A stretch of DNA of 40,692 bases, from the NCBI GenBank assembly GCA_002839435.1, contig PGYA01000039.1:1-40692 (forward strand), in the 5' to 3' direction. This document shows, piece by piece, positions 25,053 through 32,568 of the stretch. Within the stretch, counting starts at the first letter, position 1; the number at the start of each line of letters is the position of its first letter. A program made the position numbers and the translations under genes. The stretch is from Candidatus Riflebacteria bacterium HGW-Riflebacteria-2. GTDB lineage: Bacteria; Muiribacteriota; Ozemobacteria; Ozemobacterales; Ozemobacteraceae. The notes below the pieces were generated by a model. It worked only from the letters and a program-made list of their open reading frames with translations, was not told where the DNA came from and did not search any database.

Positions 25053-26279
25053 TTATTCGCGGCTGAGTATGCGGCGCACACGTTCGCGCTTGCTGCGCAG
25101 GCGGCTGATGAAGGCTTCCATGTCGGTGTTTGTCGCGCTGGTTGTGGCAATGACTGCCGTCGCCGGTTTTTCCGGCACGGGGGGCAATGCCTTGGTGTTT
25201 ATCGACTCAATTTCACTGATTATGCGATTTATGACGCCAAGAGCCTCAAATCTGCTGATGTTTTCGTTGCCGGCAAAAAGGTTGTTGTTGTAACCAAGCC
25301 TGATTCCGGCTTGAGCAAGACTTTTTAGCGCATCTGCTACATCGGTGCCAGCTCGGACATCAGAATAGAGTATCTGCTGGTCTGATTCACAGTGCGGAAT
25401 GGCGCTGGCAAGGACTTCAGCCATGCGCGCGAGCAGACTGCGACTGGCGCTGCGGAACAGGCCATGCTGTTTCATTAACTGGCTTATCAGGATTATGTGC
25501 TCAGATTTTTTGAGTCGCGCAAGAATGCCCTGAACAATCAGGCCAAGGTCGCGCGCGCTGATATTACCGGTGCCGTTAAGTCGGCGGCCCAGATTGGTCA
25601 GGTCGAAGGCGCCGGCTCTGCGGAGATTCAGCAGTGGCCGGGTCATGTAATGATCCTGCGGAACATCAGCAAACAGAGAAAATCTTTGAACGTTGCCATT
25701 GGCAACGATCAGGTCGTGCAGTCTTTTCAGCAGCCAGAGTGCTTCTTTGAGTTTCAGCTGATCGCCTGGCCTAAAAGTTCCGTCGGAGCTGCCCTGGATA
25801 ACCCCTGTCTTCAGAGCATAATCAAGAGCCTGCGCGTATTTCGGGTCTGGTTGCCAGTCTTTGAAGCGGGCATCTGACCTGAATTCTTCCGGGCGCGGCA
25901 GGCTGCTGTTGATCCAGCTGAACATTATGCTGCGCATAATGGTTTCACAGGCGGCCTGGCGACTGATAGTGCGATCTGGTTGGCCCGAATCGATGATCCC
26001 GCCAGCGGTCATCTCGTTGCGGTCATAACTGCTGAGCGCGCCGGTTTCGGCGAGCACCCGGCCCAGGCTGTTCTGAAAAGCCGTTTCACTGATATTCTGA
26101 TTTAAATTACGACTGCTGAATTCCTGCTGGTCAAAAAGGCCAAGCTGGCGCGAAAAAGCGATTTCGGGTGACAGCGCAGACTTTGTCGAAGCCTGAATGA
26201 CCAGCGGATCTATCGCGATCGTTGTGACGATTGCTGCTGCGAGAAATCCGGCAATAAAAGTTTTTTTGCCAAGTAACAT
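25053..26279 (-). CDS. exported SLH-domain protein
   Basis: A 408-residue protein from the ATG at 26279, which has GGAGG six bases upstream; the frame extends 30 codons further, but that part lacks support. It has a signal peptide (LLGKKTFIAGFLAAAIVTTIAIDP). One clear S-layer-homology repeat follows around 140-190 (F-K-D-W-x-P-D-P-K-Y-A-Q-A-L-D-Y-A, GVIQGSSDGTFRPGDQL), then weaker SLH-like repeats (FADVPQDHYMTRPLLNL; YSDVRAGTDVADALKSLAQAG, LFAGNENISRFEALGVI). The C-terminus is basic (RLRSKRERVRRILSRE). SLH domains bind cell-wall or outer-membrane-linked polymers, so a structural envelope role is likely. Confidence 0.82.
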   Translation of the reverse strand: MLLGKKTFIAGFLAAAIVTTIAIDPLVIQASTKSALSPEIAFSRQLGLFDQQEFSSRNLNQNISETAFQNSLGRVLAETGALSSYDRNEMTAGGIIDSGQPDRTISRQAACETIMRSIMFSWINSSLPRPEEFRSDARFKDWQPDPKYAQALDYALKTGVIQGSSDGTFRPGDQLKLKEALWLLKRLHDLIVANGNVQRFSLFADVPQDHYMTRPLLNLRRAGAFDLTNLGRRLNGTGNISARDLGLIVQGILARLKKSEHIILISQLMKQHGLFRSASRSLLARMAEVLASAIPHCESDQQILYSDVRAGTDVADALKSLAQAGIRLGYNNNLFAGNENISRFEALGVINRIISEIESINTKALPPVPEKPATAVIATTSATNTDMEAFISRLRSKRERVRRILSRE

Positions 26280-26674
26280 AATTGCCTCCGGGAGAATACT
26301 GATATAGTTCACCCCTGATATCGGCAACTTCAGCAAAAAGCTTAACCACACAAAATAACAGCCGGACACATACTACCAGTTGTCTGCCACATTTTAATTG
26401 CAGAATAAAATCAGCTGAAATGCGAAACAAATTTAGCAGACAAGATAAGGGCGCAGGCGGGTTTCTCATGAGCGGAAACTTCGAGCCAGGCACCTTTGAC
26501 ACGTATCCATAGCTATTCAAGACTACTCGCGCCTGGTGAGAGTTGTAGCGAATGAGATTCCGCCGAGAGCCCGCATAGGAGGAGTCTCTCAGGTTTAATG
26601 CTTTAAAGATGTGACAAAGGATCAGCTATCTATAACTATATCTGGCTTTATAATTTGCTGTTGTCTGTCTATGT
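26280..26674. other. intergenic gap upstream of the SLH gene
   Basis: About 395 bases without a gene. It contains the AATTGCAGAAT...TTTCTCAT element (26396-26469) that recurs at 40577-40648. The remainder, including GAGAGCCCGC and GGAGGAGTCTCTC near 26565-26595, could fold, but I cannot assign it to a known RNA class. Confidence 0.4.
26396..26469 (+). repeat. dispersed intergenic element, copy 1
   Basis: AATTGCAGAAT at 26396-26406 and AAGGGCGCAGGCGGGTTTCTCAT at 26447-26469 match 40577-40648 at nearly the same spacing (51 versus 49 bases); the sequence between them has diverged. Confidence 0.6.
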
Positions 26675-27622
26675 TTATCTGAGTCTGATGCGGTCTTTGT
26701 GGCGTCTGACGAAATGCACGTTGAAACCATCGACTTTGGCCAGATCGTAGGTGCTGTTGAAGGGTCTGCCCTCAACAATTCTGGCGGCTTTGCCCTGCGA
26801 AATATTAAAAAAATTCGCGAGGGCGTCGATGCTGGCGTTGTTGATGTTTATGGTGTCGCTGCTGCTTGCATCTTCGGCCTTTTTGCTGTTCCAGTTTTCG
26901 GCTGACTCATCACTTTTGGCCATTGCAGCTGTTTCATTGAAAATTCGCCCGGCGGCCTGGTATACGCCCAGCCAGAAGTCTATTATGTGCTTGGTCGAAA
27001 TGGCAATCTGACGTTCTGCCATCTCTCTTAGCGGCGCCAGCCCCCTGCCATCCCGATAGGCCGCGCCTATTTCGGCATAATAGCGGTTAGCTTCTTTTGC
27101 CATAGCCTTGACCCGCTCTTCTACCGAAGTGACCGGCCGGTATTCAACCGTCGGTAGTTGCAGTTCCTTGAGGACAGGGTTCAGGTCGCGTTCGAACTGA
27201 CTGTGATATTCAGACTCATTGGCGTCGAAATCGCGCCCTGCCGTATGCAGCGGCTGGTTGATATCTGCGATGTAATGTGACATCAGGCCGAGAACGTAGG
27301 CGGTGGCTTCGGGATCCTGGCCGCTTCGCACCAGCTCGACAGCTTTGTCGAACAGTTGCTGAATGCGGTACAGGCCATCGGTGGCCGAGCCGTCGGGATG
27401 ATAAACATGACTGGTGAAATCTTTTATCAGCGTGTCAGGGTCGGTGGAACCTTTGAGAAAATGGCTCTTTTTGCCGGAAAACTCACGCCGGAAAGTCTCA
27501 GGCATGAGTCTTACTGCATCGGCCGTTATTTTGCGGTGTGTGTGATATGACCAGGCCTGTGCCGGAGTATTTGCCGCACCAAACAAGGTCAAAAGCAGTA
27601 TTATCAGAATCTTTTTGATCAT
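26675..27622 (-). CDS. exported zinc-dependent phospholipase C / S1-P1 nuclease-like protein fused to a helix-hairpin-helix domain
   Basis: A 315-residue protein from the ATG at 27622. The signal peptide ends ...NTPAQA, leaving Trp24 as mature residue 1, as in zinc phospholipase C and S1/P1 nucleases, where the N-terminal Trp binds zinc. Candidate ligands are His29, Asp61, His75, His116, Asp120, His126, His140 and Glu144; the last five have exactly the spacing of B. cereus PC-PLC (118/122/128/142/146). A Ser/Asp/Glu-rich linker (about 230-250) leads to a C-terminal ComEA-like helix-hairpin-helix (ININNASIDALANFFNISQGKAARI...), normally a DNA-binding unit. The combination points to an exported trinuclear-zinc hydrolase acting on DNA or phospholipid. 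An in-frame TTG start at 27664 is less likely. Confidence 0.85.
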   Translation of the reverse strand: MIKKILIILLLTLFGAANTPAQAWSYHTHRKITADAVRLMPETFRREFSGKKSHFLKGSTDPDTLIKDFTSHVYHPDGSATDGLYRIQQLFDKAVELVRSGQDPEATAYVLGLMSHYIADINQPLHTAGRDFDANESEYHSQFERDLNPVLKELQLPTVEYRPVTSVEERVKAMAKEANRYYAEIGAAYRDGRGLAPLREMAERQIAISTKHIIDFWLGVYQAAGRIFNETAAMAKSDESAENWNSKKAEDASSSDTININNASIDALANFFNISQGKAARIVEGRPFNSTYDLAKVDGFNVHFVRRHKDRIRLR

Positions 27623-27670
27623 TTCCGCTATGATACTCCTGCCCAGCCTGTTCAGGCAAGGCAAAATAAA

Positions 27671-27703
27671 GCCAGGCTGACCGGCATGGCCGGTCAGCCT
27701 GGC
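27671..27703 (-). terminator. terminator of the RNA helicase gene
   Basis: GCCAGGCTGACCGGC (27671-27685), loop ATG, GCCGGTCAGCCTGGC (27689-27703): a perfect 15-bp stem. The minus strand continues with TTTATTTT. Confidence 0.95.
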
Positions 27704-27717
27704 GAATTTAAGCTGAA

Positions 27718-29598
27718 TCAGCGGCGGTGGCTGACGGTCGTTTCTTTGCTGTCGCGACGTCCGCGCTTTGTTGGCGGTTGTTTGCCGGTGACTTTTTTCG
27801 TTGGTCTATCAGAAGTTTTGCGGCTGACCTTGCGTTCAACATGTTCAACTGTTCTGGTCTTGAACGGCTTGCTGGCGAAGGGTGCCGGTCTGACGGCGCG
27901 GCTTGCCGGCGCCTGTTTCTCGTTATTCTGCGGACCCTTGTCGAGAGTTATCTCAAGCTGGCGCTTGCAGATCCAGGCGGTTTTGAGTTTGCTGAGCAGT
28001 CCCGGATCCATGCCTTCCGGCAGGTCGACCAGGCTGAATTCGTTGAAAAGCTTGATTCTACCGATATGTTTGCTGGCCATACCAGTTTCGCCAGCAATGG
28101 CGCCGACGATATGACCGGGCTGAACACCGTGGTCACGGCCGACTTCGATGCGGTAGGTTTCCATGCCTTCTTCTTTTTCGTTTTCAGCTCTGCGTTTTCT
28201 TCTGGCGGGAGCGTGGTCGAAATCTTCGAAATCGCGCAGATTCATAGTCGGGGCCGAAATGCGCTCGGGCTTAACTGGCAGCAGCAAAGGTTTCTCGCCC
28301 TGGAACATGCGCGCGGTGGCCGCTGCAACTTCCATCGGGTCAGCCTGATGTTCGGCGCAATATTCTTCGACAAGTGTTTTGAACATTGCGAGGTCATGCT
28401 TTTCGATCGTTTCTTTGATCGTCTGTTTGAAAGAAGAAATGCGTTTGTTATTGATGAATTCAGCTGTCGGCAGAGTCATTTGAGTTATCTGCTGGCGGGT
28501 TGATTTTTCGATAATCTGAAGAATGCGGCGTTCGCGCGGAGAAATAAAGAGAATTGCTTCGCCGCTGCGTCCGGCCCGGCCAGTGCGGCCGATGCGATGC
28601 ACGTAGCTTTCGGGATCGTGTGGAGCGTCATAGTTGATGACATGGCTGATGCGTTCAACATCGAGGCCGCGGGCGGCAACGTCGGTGGCAACAATGATAT
28701 TGAGTTTGCCATTCTTGAGCTGGTCGATGATTCTTTCGCGCTGGTTCTGAGGAATATCGCCATTGAGGGCGGCAGCGGCAAAGCCACGGTGCTGCAGCTG
28801 TTCAGCAACTTCCAGCGTGTCGATCTTGGTTTTTACAAAAATGAGTATTGCTTCGAACGTTTCGGCTTCGAGAATGCGTGACAGTGCGTCGAGTTTATGC
28901 ATGCCGCTTACCGGCCAGTAGCGCTGGCGTGTGGCTTCAACTGTGCTGGTACGCTGTCTGATCGAAATTTCCTGCGGGTTGTTGAGAAAGCGGCGCGAAA
29001 TCGCTCTGATATCAGGTGGCATGGTTGCCGAAAACAGTGCAATCTGGCGGTTTTCCGGTGTTCGCTCGAGGATCCACTCGACGTCTTCCTTGAAACCCAT
29101 GCGCAGCATTTCGTCGGCTTCGTCGAGAACCATGACCTTGAGTGAACCGAGGTTGAGAGTGCCGCGTTCGATGTGATCCATGACCCGGCCCGGGGTGCCT
29201 ACTACGACATGGGCGCCGCGACTGAGTGCGCGCAGTTGGCCGCCGTATTCAGAGCCACCGTAAACTGCTATGGTCTTGAAACCCTTCAGATGTTTCGCAT
29301 ACTTTTTGAAAGATTCAGTAACCTGAATGGCGAGTTCGCGGGTTGGCGCCAGAACCAGAGCTTGTGGCTCATGCTGGTCGAGTTCGATTTTCTCGAGAAT
29401 CGGCAGGGCAAAAGCAGCGGTTTTGCCGGTACCAGTCTGAGCCTGACCAACGACATCGCGACCTGAAAGAACCGCCGGGATCATCTGTTCCTGAATCGGG
29501 GTGGGGGTGTCGTAGCCGGCGTCGTTAAGAGCCTGCATAAGCTGTGAAGAGAGTTCGAGATTGTCGAAACCGGTAAGCTGGGTGTCTGTTGTTGTCAT
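27718..29598 (-). CDS. deaD: DEAD-box ATP-dependent RNA helicase, CsdA/DeaD type
   Basis: A 626-residue protein from the ATG at 29598 (AAGGA about 10 bases upstream). Motifs in order: Q motif (FDNLELSSQLMQAL...TPIQ, 11-36), AQTGTGKT 53-60, APTRELA 84-90, GG and TPGR ~114-138, DEAD 159-162, SAT 190-192, then ARGLD and HRIGRTGRAGR in the second RecA lobe. Residues ~470-545 form a DbpA-type RNA-binding domain (YRIEVGRDHGVQPGHIVGAI...). A ~65-residue basic tail follows (KPFKTRTVEHVERKVSRK...), as in CsdA-class helicases that act in ribosome biogenesis and mRNA decay, especially in the cold. A long structured leader and a dedicated promoter and terminator make it a single-gene unit. Confidence 0.95.
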   Translation of the reverse strand: MTTTDTQLTGFDNLELSSQLMQALNDAGYDTPTPIQEQMIPAVLSGRDVVGQAQTGTGKTAAFALPILEKIELDQHEPQALVLAPTRELAIQVTESFKKYAKHLKGFKTIAVYGGSEYGGQLRALSRGAHVVVGTPGRVMDHIERGTLNLGSLKVMVLDEADEMLRMGFKEDVEWILERTPENRQIALFSATMPPDIRAISRRFLNNPQEISIRQRTSTVEATRQRYWPVSGMHKLDALSRILEAETFEAILIFVKTKIDTLEVAEQLQHRGFAAAALNGDIPQNQRERIIDQLKNGKLNIIVATDVAARGLDVERISHVINYDAPHDPESYVHRIGRTGRAGRSGEAILFISPRERRILQIIEKSTRQQITQMTLPTAEFINNKRISSFKQTIKETIEKHDLAMFKTLVEEYCAEHQADPMEVAAATARMFQGEKPLLLPVKPERISAPTMNLRDFEDFDHAPARRKRRAENEKEEGMETYRIEVGRDHGVQPGHIVGAIAGETGMASKHIGRIKLFNEFSLVDLPEGMDPGLLSKLKTAWICKRQLEITLDKGPQNNEKQAPASRAVRPAPFASKPFKTRTVEHVERKVSRKTSDRPTKKVTGKQPPTKRGRRDSKETTVSHRR

Positions 29599-29814
29599 TC
29601 GTTGTGTGTCCTTACAAGTTATAGCCGAAAAAACCGGAAAACTCTCAGACATACAGGAGGTTACGCGCTATCAGAATGGATTGGCGCGAGTGCCCGGACA
29701 GGTTGTCTCAGATTTTTTCATGCACAGGTCGTGAAACTCACGACAGTAAGCCGGAAACACCGGCAGAAAACCTTGTGCATGTTATCCGAACCCCCGGACA
29801 TACGCAAAAGGGTA
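29599..29814 (-). promoter_or_regulatory. long structured 5' leader of the RNA helicase gene
   Basis: From the predicted start near 29814 the leader is about 216 bases. At 29779-29721 (minus strand) an outer stem, TGCACA-A-GG with CCTGTGCA (one bulged A), encloses two hairpins: GCCGG-TGTTT-CCGGC and GTCGTGA-GTT-TCACGAC, a tidy three-way junction. Upstream of it TCCG-GGGGTT-CGGA can fold too. Cold-shock helicase mRNAs in other bacteria have leaders of similar length that control expression. Confidence 0.6.
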
Positions 29815-29820
29815 AAAGCA

Positions 29821-29849
29821 AGAATATCACAAATCCATCCCCATTGCAA
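29821..29849 (-). promoter_or_regulatory. promoter of the RNA helicase gene
   Basis: Minus strand TTGCAA (29849-29844), 17-base spacer, TATTCT (29826-29821). Confidence 0.5.
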
Positions 29850-29883
29850 CAACTAAAATTCTATCTCACCAGCCCCCCGTTGT

Positions 29884-29935
<52 letters not shown>

Positions 29936-29976
29936 TCTGTCCTTGCTTTCGCCAGCACAGTTCCACCTGTGTTTGC

Positions 29977-30053
29977 GTGTAGCGAAGCGAAGTCGCAGAA
30001 TCTATGTCTTGATTGATTCTCTGGATCCTGCGACTGCGAGCAGGATGACGGTT
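29977..30053. repeat. REP-like inverted repeat
   Basis: GTCGCAG (29992-29998) and CTGCGAC (30028-30034) are inverted, within GCGAAGCGAAGTCGCAGAAT and GCGAGCAGGATGAC, which resemble the widespread intergenic 'gcgaagcgaagtcg...aggatgac' repeats of bacterial genomes. Related pieces occur at 32482-32502 and 38314-38348. Confidence 0.45.
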
Positions 30054-30062
30054 TGACACCGA

Positions 30063-30725
30063 TTAAATCAGGTGGTATGTGGGTGCGTGTCGCGACACGC
30101 ACCTACGGGCGCAGATGTGGCTGATTTCGCAGTTCTCGCAGTCGGGTTTGCGGGCGCTGCAGCGTTCGCGACCATGTAAAATCAGGAGGTGCGAGAACTC
30201 GATCCAGTGCTTTTTAGGAATAATCTGCATCAGGTCTTTTTCGATGCGCACGGCATCACTCTGTTCGGTCAGGCCCATGCGACTGGAAAGTCTTGTGACA
30301 TGCGTATCTACGACTATGCCTTCGGATTTGCCGAAGGAGGTGCCGAGAATCACACTGGCGGTCTTGCGCCCGACGCCAGGCAAACTGGTGAGGTCTGCTA
30401 TGTTCTGCGGTATTTCGCCATTATATTTTTCGATGAGAGTTTGCGCGCAGGCAATGATGTTTTTAGCCTTGTTTCGGAAGAAGCCGGTCGAGTGGATGGC
30501 TTTTTCGAGATCGCCCTGTTTTGCGCTGGCGAACGCTGCCGGGTTGGCGTATTTTTTGAAGAGCGTCGGCGTAACCATGTTGACGCGCTTGTCGGTGCAT
30601 TGTGCTGATAAAATGGTGGCTACCAGCAATTGCCAGGGGTTCTGGTGAATCAGCGCGCATTCGGGTGCCGGGTACTTCTTTTTGAGTTCGGCGATGATTT
30701 TACTGGCGGCCTGTTTTGGTGTCAT
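30063..30725 (-). CDS. nth: endonuclease III, DNA glycosylase/AP lyase
   Basis: A 220-residue protein with the helix-hairpin-helix LPGVGRKTA carrying the catalytic Lys121, the catalytic Asp140 in VVDTHVTRL, and the [4Fe-4S] cluster ligands Cys189-x6-Cys196-x2-Cys199-x5-Cys205. It removes oxidised pyrimidines and nicks the abasic site in base-excision repair. It lies 33 bases downstream of a membrane-protein gene on the same strand. The last ~15 residues (RRCVSRHAPTYHLI) are not part of the usual fold and are encoded partly by a 22-bp palindrome, so the original stop may have been earlier. Confidence 0.95.
   Translation of the reverse strand: MTPKQAASKIIAELKKKYPAPECALIHQNPWQLLVATILSAQCTDKRVNMVTPTLFKKYANPAAFASAKQGDLEKAIHSTGFFRNKAKNIIACAQTLIEKYNGEIPQNIADLTSLPGVGRKTASVILGTSFGKSEGIVVDTHVTRLSSRMGLTEQSDAVRIEKDLMQIIPKKHWIEFSHLLILHGRERCSARKPDCENCEISHICARRCVSRHAPTYHLI
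30082..30103. repeat. 22-bp perfect palindrome at the 3' end of nth
   Basis: GGTGCGTGTCG followed by CGACACGCACC, perfectly self-complementary, inside the last codons of nth. This palindrome type is familiar as a dispersed intergenic repeat in other genomes; no second copy is seen in this window. Confidence 0.7.
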
Positions 30726-30758
30726 CGGTTGCTTTGTTTAACTTTGTTGATCTTTGTT

Positions 30759-31466
30759 TTAAATTGCTTCAGTCTGTTTGTTGGCAGCAGTAGTGTTGTC
30801 TGGCTTTGCTGTGCTGTCGCCAGAAACTGCATTGGCAGATTCTTTGTCAGAATCTGTTTCGTCGGAATTGGCTGAGTTCTCAGACTCTTCGATTTGGCTG
30901 TTTTCTGGTTGCGGGGCTGGTTTGGTATCTTCCGGTTTTTCTGGAACAGCTGGCTTCTGCTCGTTTTCGCCGAGTTCTTTGCGTAGCTCGTTCATGCGTG
31001 TTTCGATGGCCTCGCTCAGCGCTTTCTCATCAGGGATTGAAGACGGGTGAAAGATTGCGACGCCGGCCAGGGCAGCGATCAATGTGGCGATACCAGTCGA
31101 AATAAGTCTCAGGAAATAGCTGAGTTCAAAGATATTGCTGACCGCCCACAGTATACCCCAGACAATGGTTGCAGCTACAAAGATCATCATTATTGTGCAG
31201 ATGAGTCTTGTTACATAGGGGCCCTGCAGCTCTTCGCTCGAAAAATTCATGCGGCGCTGCAGCAGTCCTTCTATTTCACGGCTTGGGTGGCGGCCACCCT
31301 GCATGCGTATGGTTACCGTGCGCAGCAGATTGAGCTGTTCAAGTTTGAGAAAATCATCGGCCAGCGAAGGCGGTGGCGCTTCCTGTTTCTCTTTTTCTTC
31401 AGCCTTGGTTGTTTCAGCGTCAGTCACCGGTTCAACCGGCGCTGCTTTCTTGTTTTCTTCAGCCAT
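30759..31466 (-). CDS. inner-membrane protein with charged tails, unknown function
   Basis: A 235-residue protein: a Lys/Glu/Pro-rich N-terminal ~35 residues, a soluble segment (LADDFLKLEQLNLLRTVTIRMQGG), two transmembrane helices (about 88-109 and 114-137) and a ~90-residue disordered acidic C-terminus (EKPEDTKPAPQPENSQIEESENSANSDE...). I do not recognise the family. There is no signal peptide, and both tails are probably cytoplasmic. No clear ribosome site precedes the ATG. A CTCGTG microsatellite lies 20 bases upstream. Confidence 0.65.
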   Translation of the reverse strand: MAEENKKAAPVEPVTDAETTKAEEKEKQEAPPPSLADDFLKLEQLNLLRTVTIRMQGGRHPSREIEGLLQRRMNFSSEELQGPYVTRLICTIMMIFVAATIVWGILWAVSNIFELSYFLRLISTGIATLIAALAGVAIFHPSSIPDEKALSEAIETRMNELRKELGENEQKPAVPEKPEDTKPAPQPENSQIEESENSANSDETDSDKESANAVSGDSTAKPDNTTAANKQTEAI

Positions 31467-31487
31467 AGCGTGAATATATCACACTTT

Positions 31488-31512
31488 CTCGTGCTCGTGC
31501 TCGTAATCGACT
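31488..31512. repeat. hexamer microsatellite
   Basis: CTCGTG-CTCGTG-CTCGTAATCG, ending about 20 bases before the start codon of the minus-strand membrane-protein gene, so copy-number change would alter its promoter region. Confidence 0.8.
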
Positions 31513-31562
31513 CTATAAATCATGATATTTTTGTTGAATCTGTGGCTTCGACCTTCAGCCGG

Positions 31563-31608
31563 AGGCAAATGGGATAGCGCCCTTAAAAGGGCGCTGTCTC
31601 ATTTGCCT
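31563..31608. terminator. long hairpin after the membrane-protein gene at 31610-32287
   Basis: AGGCAAAT (31563-31570) pairs with ATTTGCCT (31601-31608), and inside it GGGATAGCGCCCTT pairs with AAGGGCGCTGTCTC using two G-U pairs: a stem of about 22 bp with a 2-base loop. It starts two bases from the stop codon. No T run follows, so it may be an mRNA-end stabiliser rather than a true terminator. Confidence 0.55.
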
Positions 31609-31609
31609 G

Positions 31610-32287
31610 TCAATAATCCGTATCGCGGGCTTTGATGGCGTTGTAGACGTCAAAGGTGTCTTTGAGCAGCAGTGAAAACTCTTCGGGCTTGGATATTGCG
31701 CCCTTGTGAACGATGATCGTGTCGCCTTGTCCTTCTATTTGCGCAGTGGTTCCGGCAAACTTGAGGAAGGCATCGCGCACCCGCTGATTGAACAGGTTGC
31801 GTGTTTCCGCTTCCGACTTGCTTTGCAGAACGAAAGCTGAGGAAAATCTGTCGTCTTCGGGAAAGTTAATATCCTGCCCACCGAACAGTTTGCCGAGGTA
31901 GTCGAAGAATTTATTTTCACGGCGCACGAAGAAATTTGGCAGGTCGAACGACGGATCCTTGATAAGGCAGATCGTCTGAGAATAATGTGTCGAGCCTTTG
32001 CCATGTCCGACGGTGTAATGATAGTCGGCCATGCTCACTTCAATCCCATTCTTTTCGCCTTGCAGACAGTTGATAACTCGATGCGAGTGCCCACGCGAAA
32101 ACAGGTTGAGGTGGGTATACTCACTTTTGAGGTGGCCGGCCTTGTCGCGGTAAGTGAAGCCCATGCGCGGCGCAATCGCCATTATCGCCTCAGCCCGCTT
32201 TTTTGCCGCATAATACGAATATACAAACAGCAAAATGACGAAAAGAATCATTCCACCAAAAATAAAGAAAGGGATCATATCATCCAT
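31610..32287 (-). CDS. membrane-anchored protein of unknown function
   Basis: A 225-residue protein with one N-terminal transmembrane helix (about 5-27: IPFFIFGGMILFVILLFVYSYYA) and a soluble remainder. A basic stretch (KKRAEAIMAIAPRMGFTYRDK) is followed by beta-rich sequence (VINCLQGEKNGIEVSMADYHYTVGHGKGSTHYSQTICLIKDPSFDLPNFFVRRE). This is the pattern of conserved hypothetical proteins with a single helix plus a PH-like or DUF3137-like domain; I am not certain of the family. GGAGAG precedes the ATG by six bases. It appears to be monocistronic. Confidence 0.65.
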   Translation of the reverse strand: MDDMIPFFIFGGMILFVILLFVYSYYAAKKRAEAIMAIAPRMGFTYRDKAGHLKSEYTHLNLFSRGHSHRVINCLQGEKNGIEVSMADYHYTVGHGKGSTHYSQTICLIKDPSFDLPNFFVRRENKFFDYLGKLFGGQDINFPEDDRFSSAFVLQSKSEAETRNLFNQRVRDAFLKFAGTTAQIEGQGDTIIVHKGAISKPEEFSLLLKDTFDVYNAIKARDTDY

Positions 32288-32312
32288 ATTTCACTCTCCA
32301 TACTTCTCTTTT

Positions 32313-32376
32313 GTCGTGCTCGCTTGCCCTGCGTAGCTTCAGCGAAGCAGGGTAATCGTGCTCGTAATCGTAATCG
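32313..32376. repeat. microsatellite interrupted by a hairpin
   Basis: TCGTGCTCG, then a hairpin CCCTGC...GCAGGG containing GCTTC-AGC-GAAGC, then TAATCGTGCTCGTAATCGTAATCG. It looks like a hexamer tract into which a REP-like hairpin was inserted. Confidence 0.65.
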
Positions 32377-32518
32377 ACATTCCTCAAATCACCGATTAAA
32401 TCGATTCTACCAGCCATCGCTGCCGCCCGCAGTCTCATCACCTGCCGCCATTATACCTTCCTCGTTCCGCCACTGCAAGATGGATTCTGCGACTTCGCCT
32501 GACGGCTCCAAATAAAAA

Positions 32519-32538
32519 CCGCCCCGTTTCCGGGGCGG
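32519..32538 (-). terminator. terminator of the lipoprotein gene
   Basis: CCGCCCCG (32519-32526), loop TTTC, CGGGGCGG (32531-32538). The minus strand continues TTTTTATTT. Confidence 0.95.
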
Positions 32539-32568
32539 CAAAGATTTAATAGGTGTTATTACATATCG

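Noticed and set aside
26470..26640. known riboswitch upstream of the SLH gene
   Set aside because: GC-rich complementary stretches exist, but I could not match any known riboswitch consensus or orientation to a gene.
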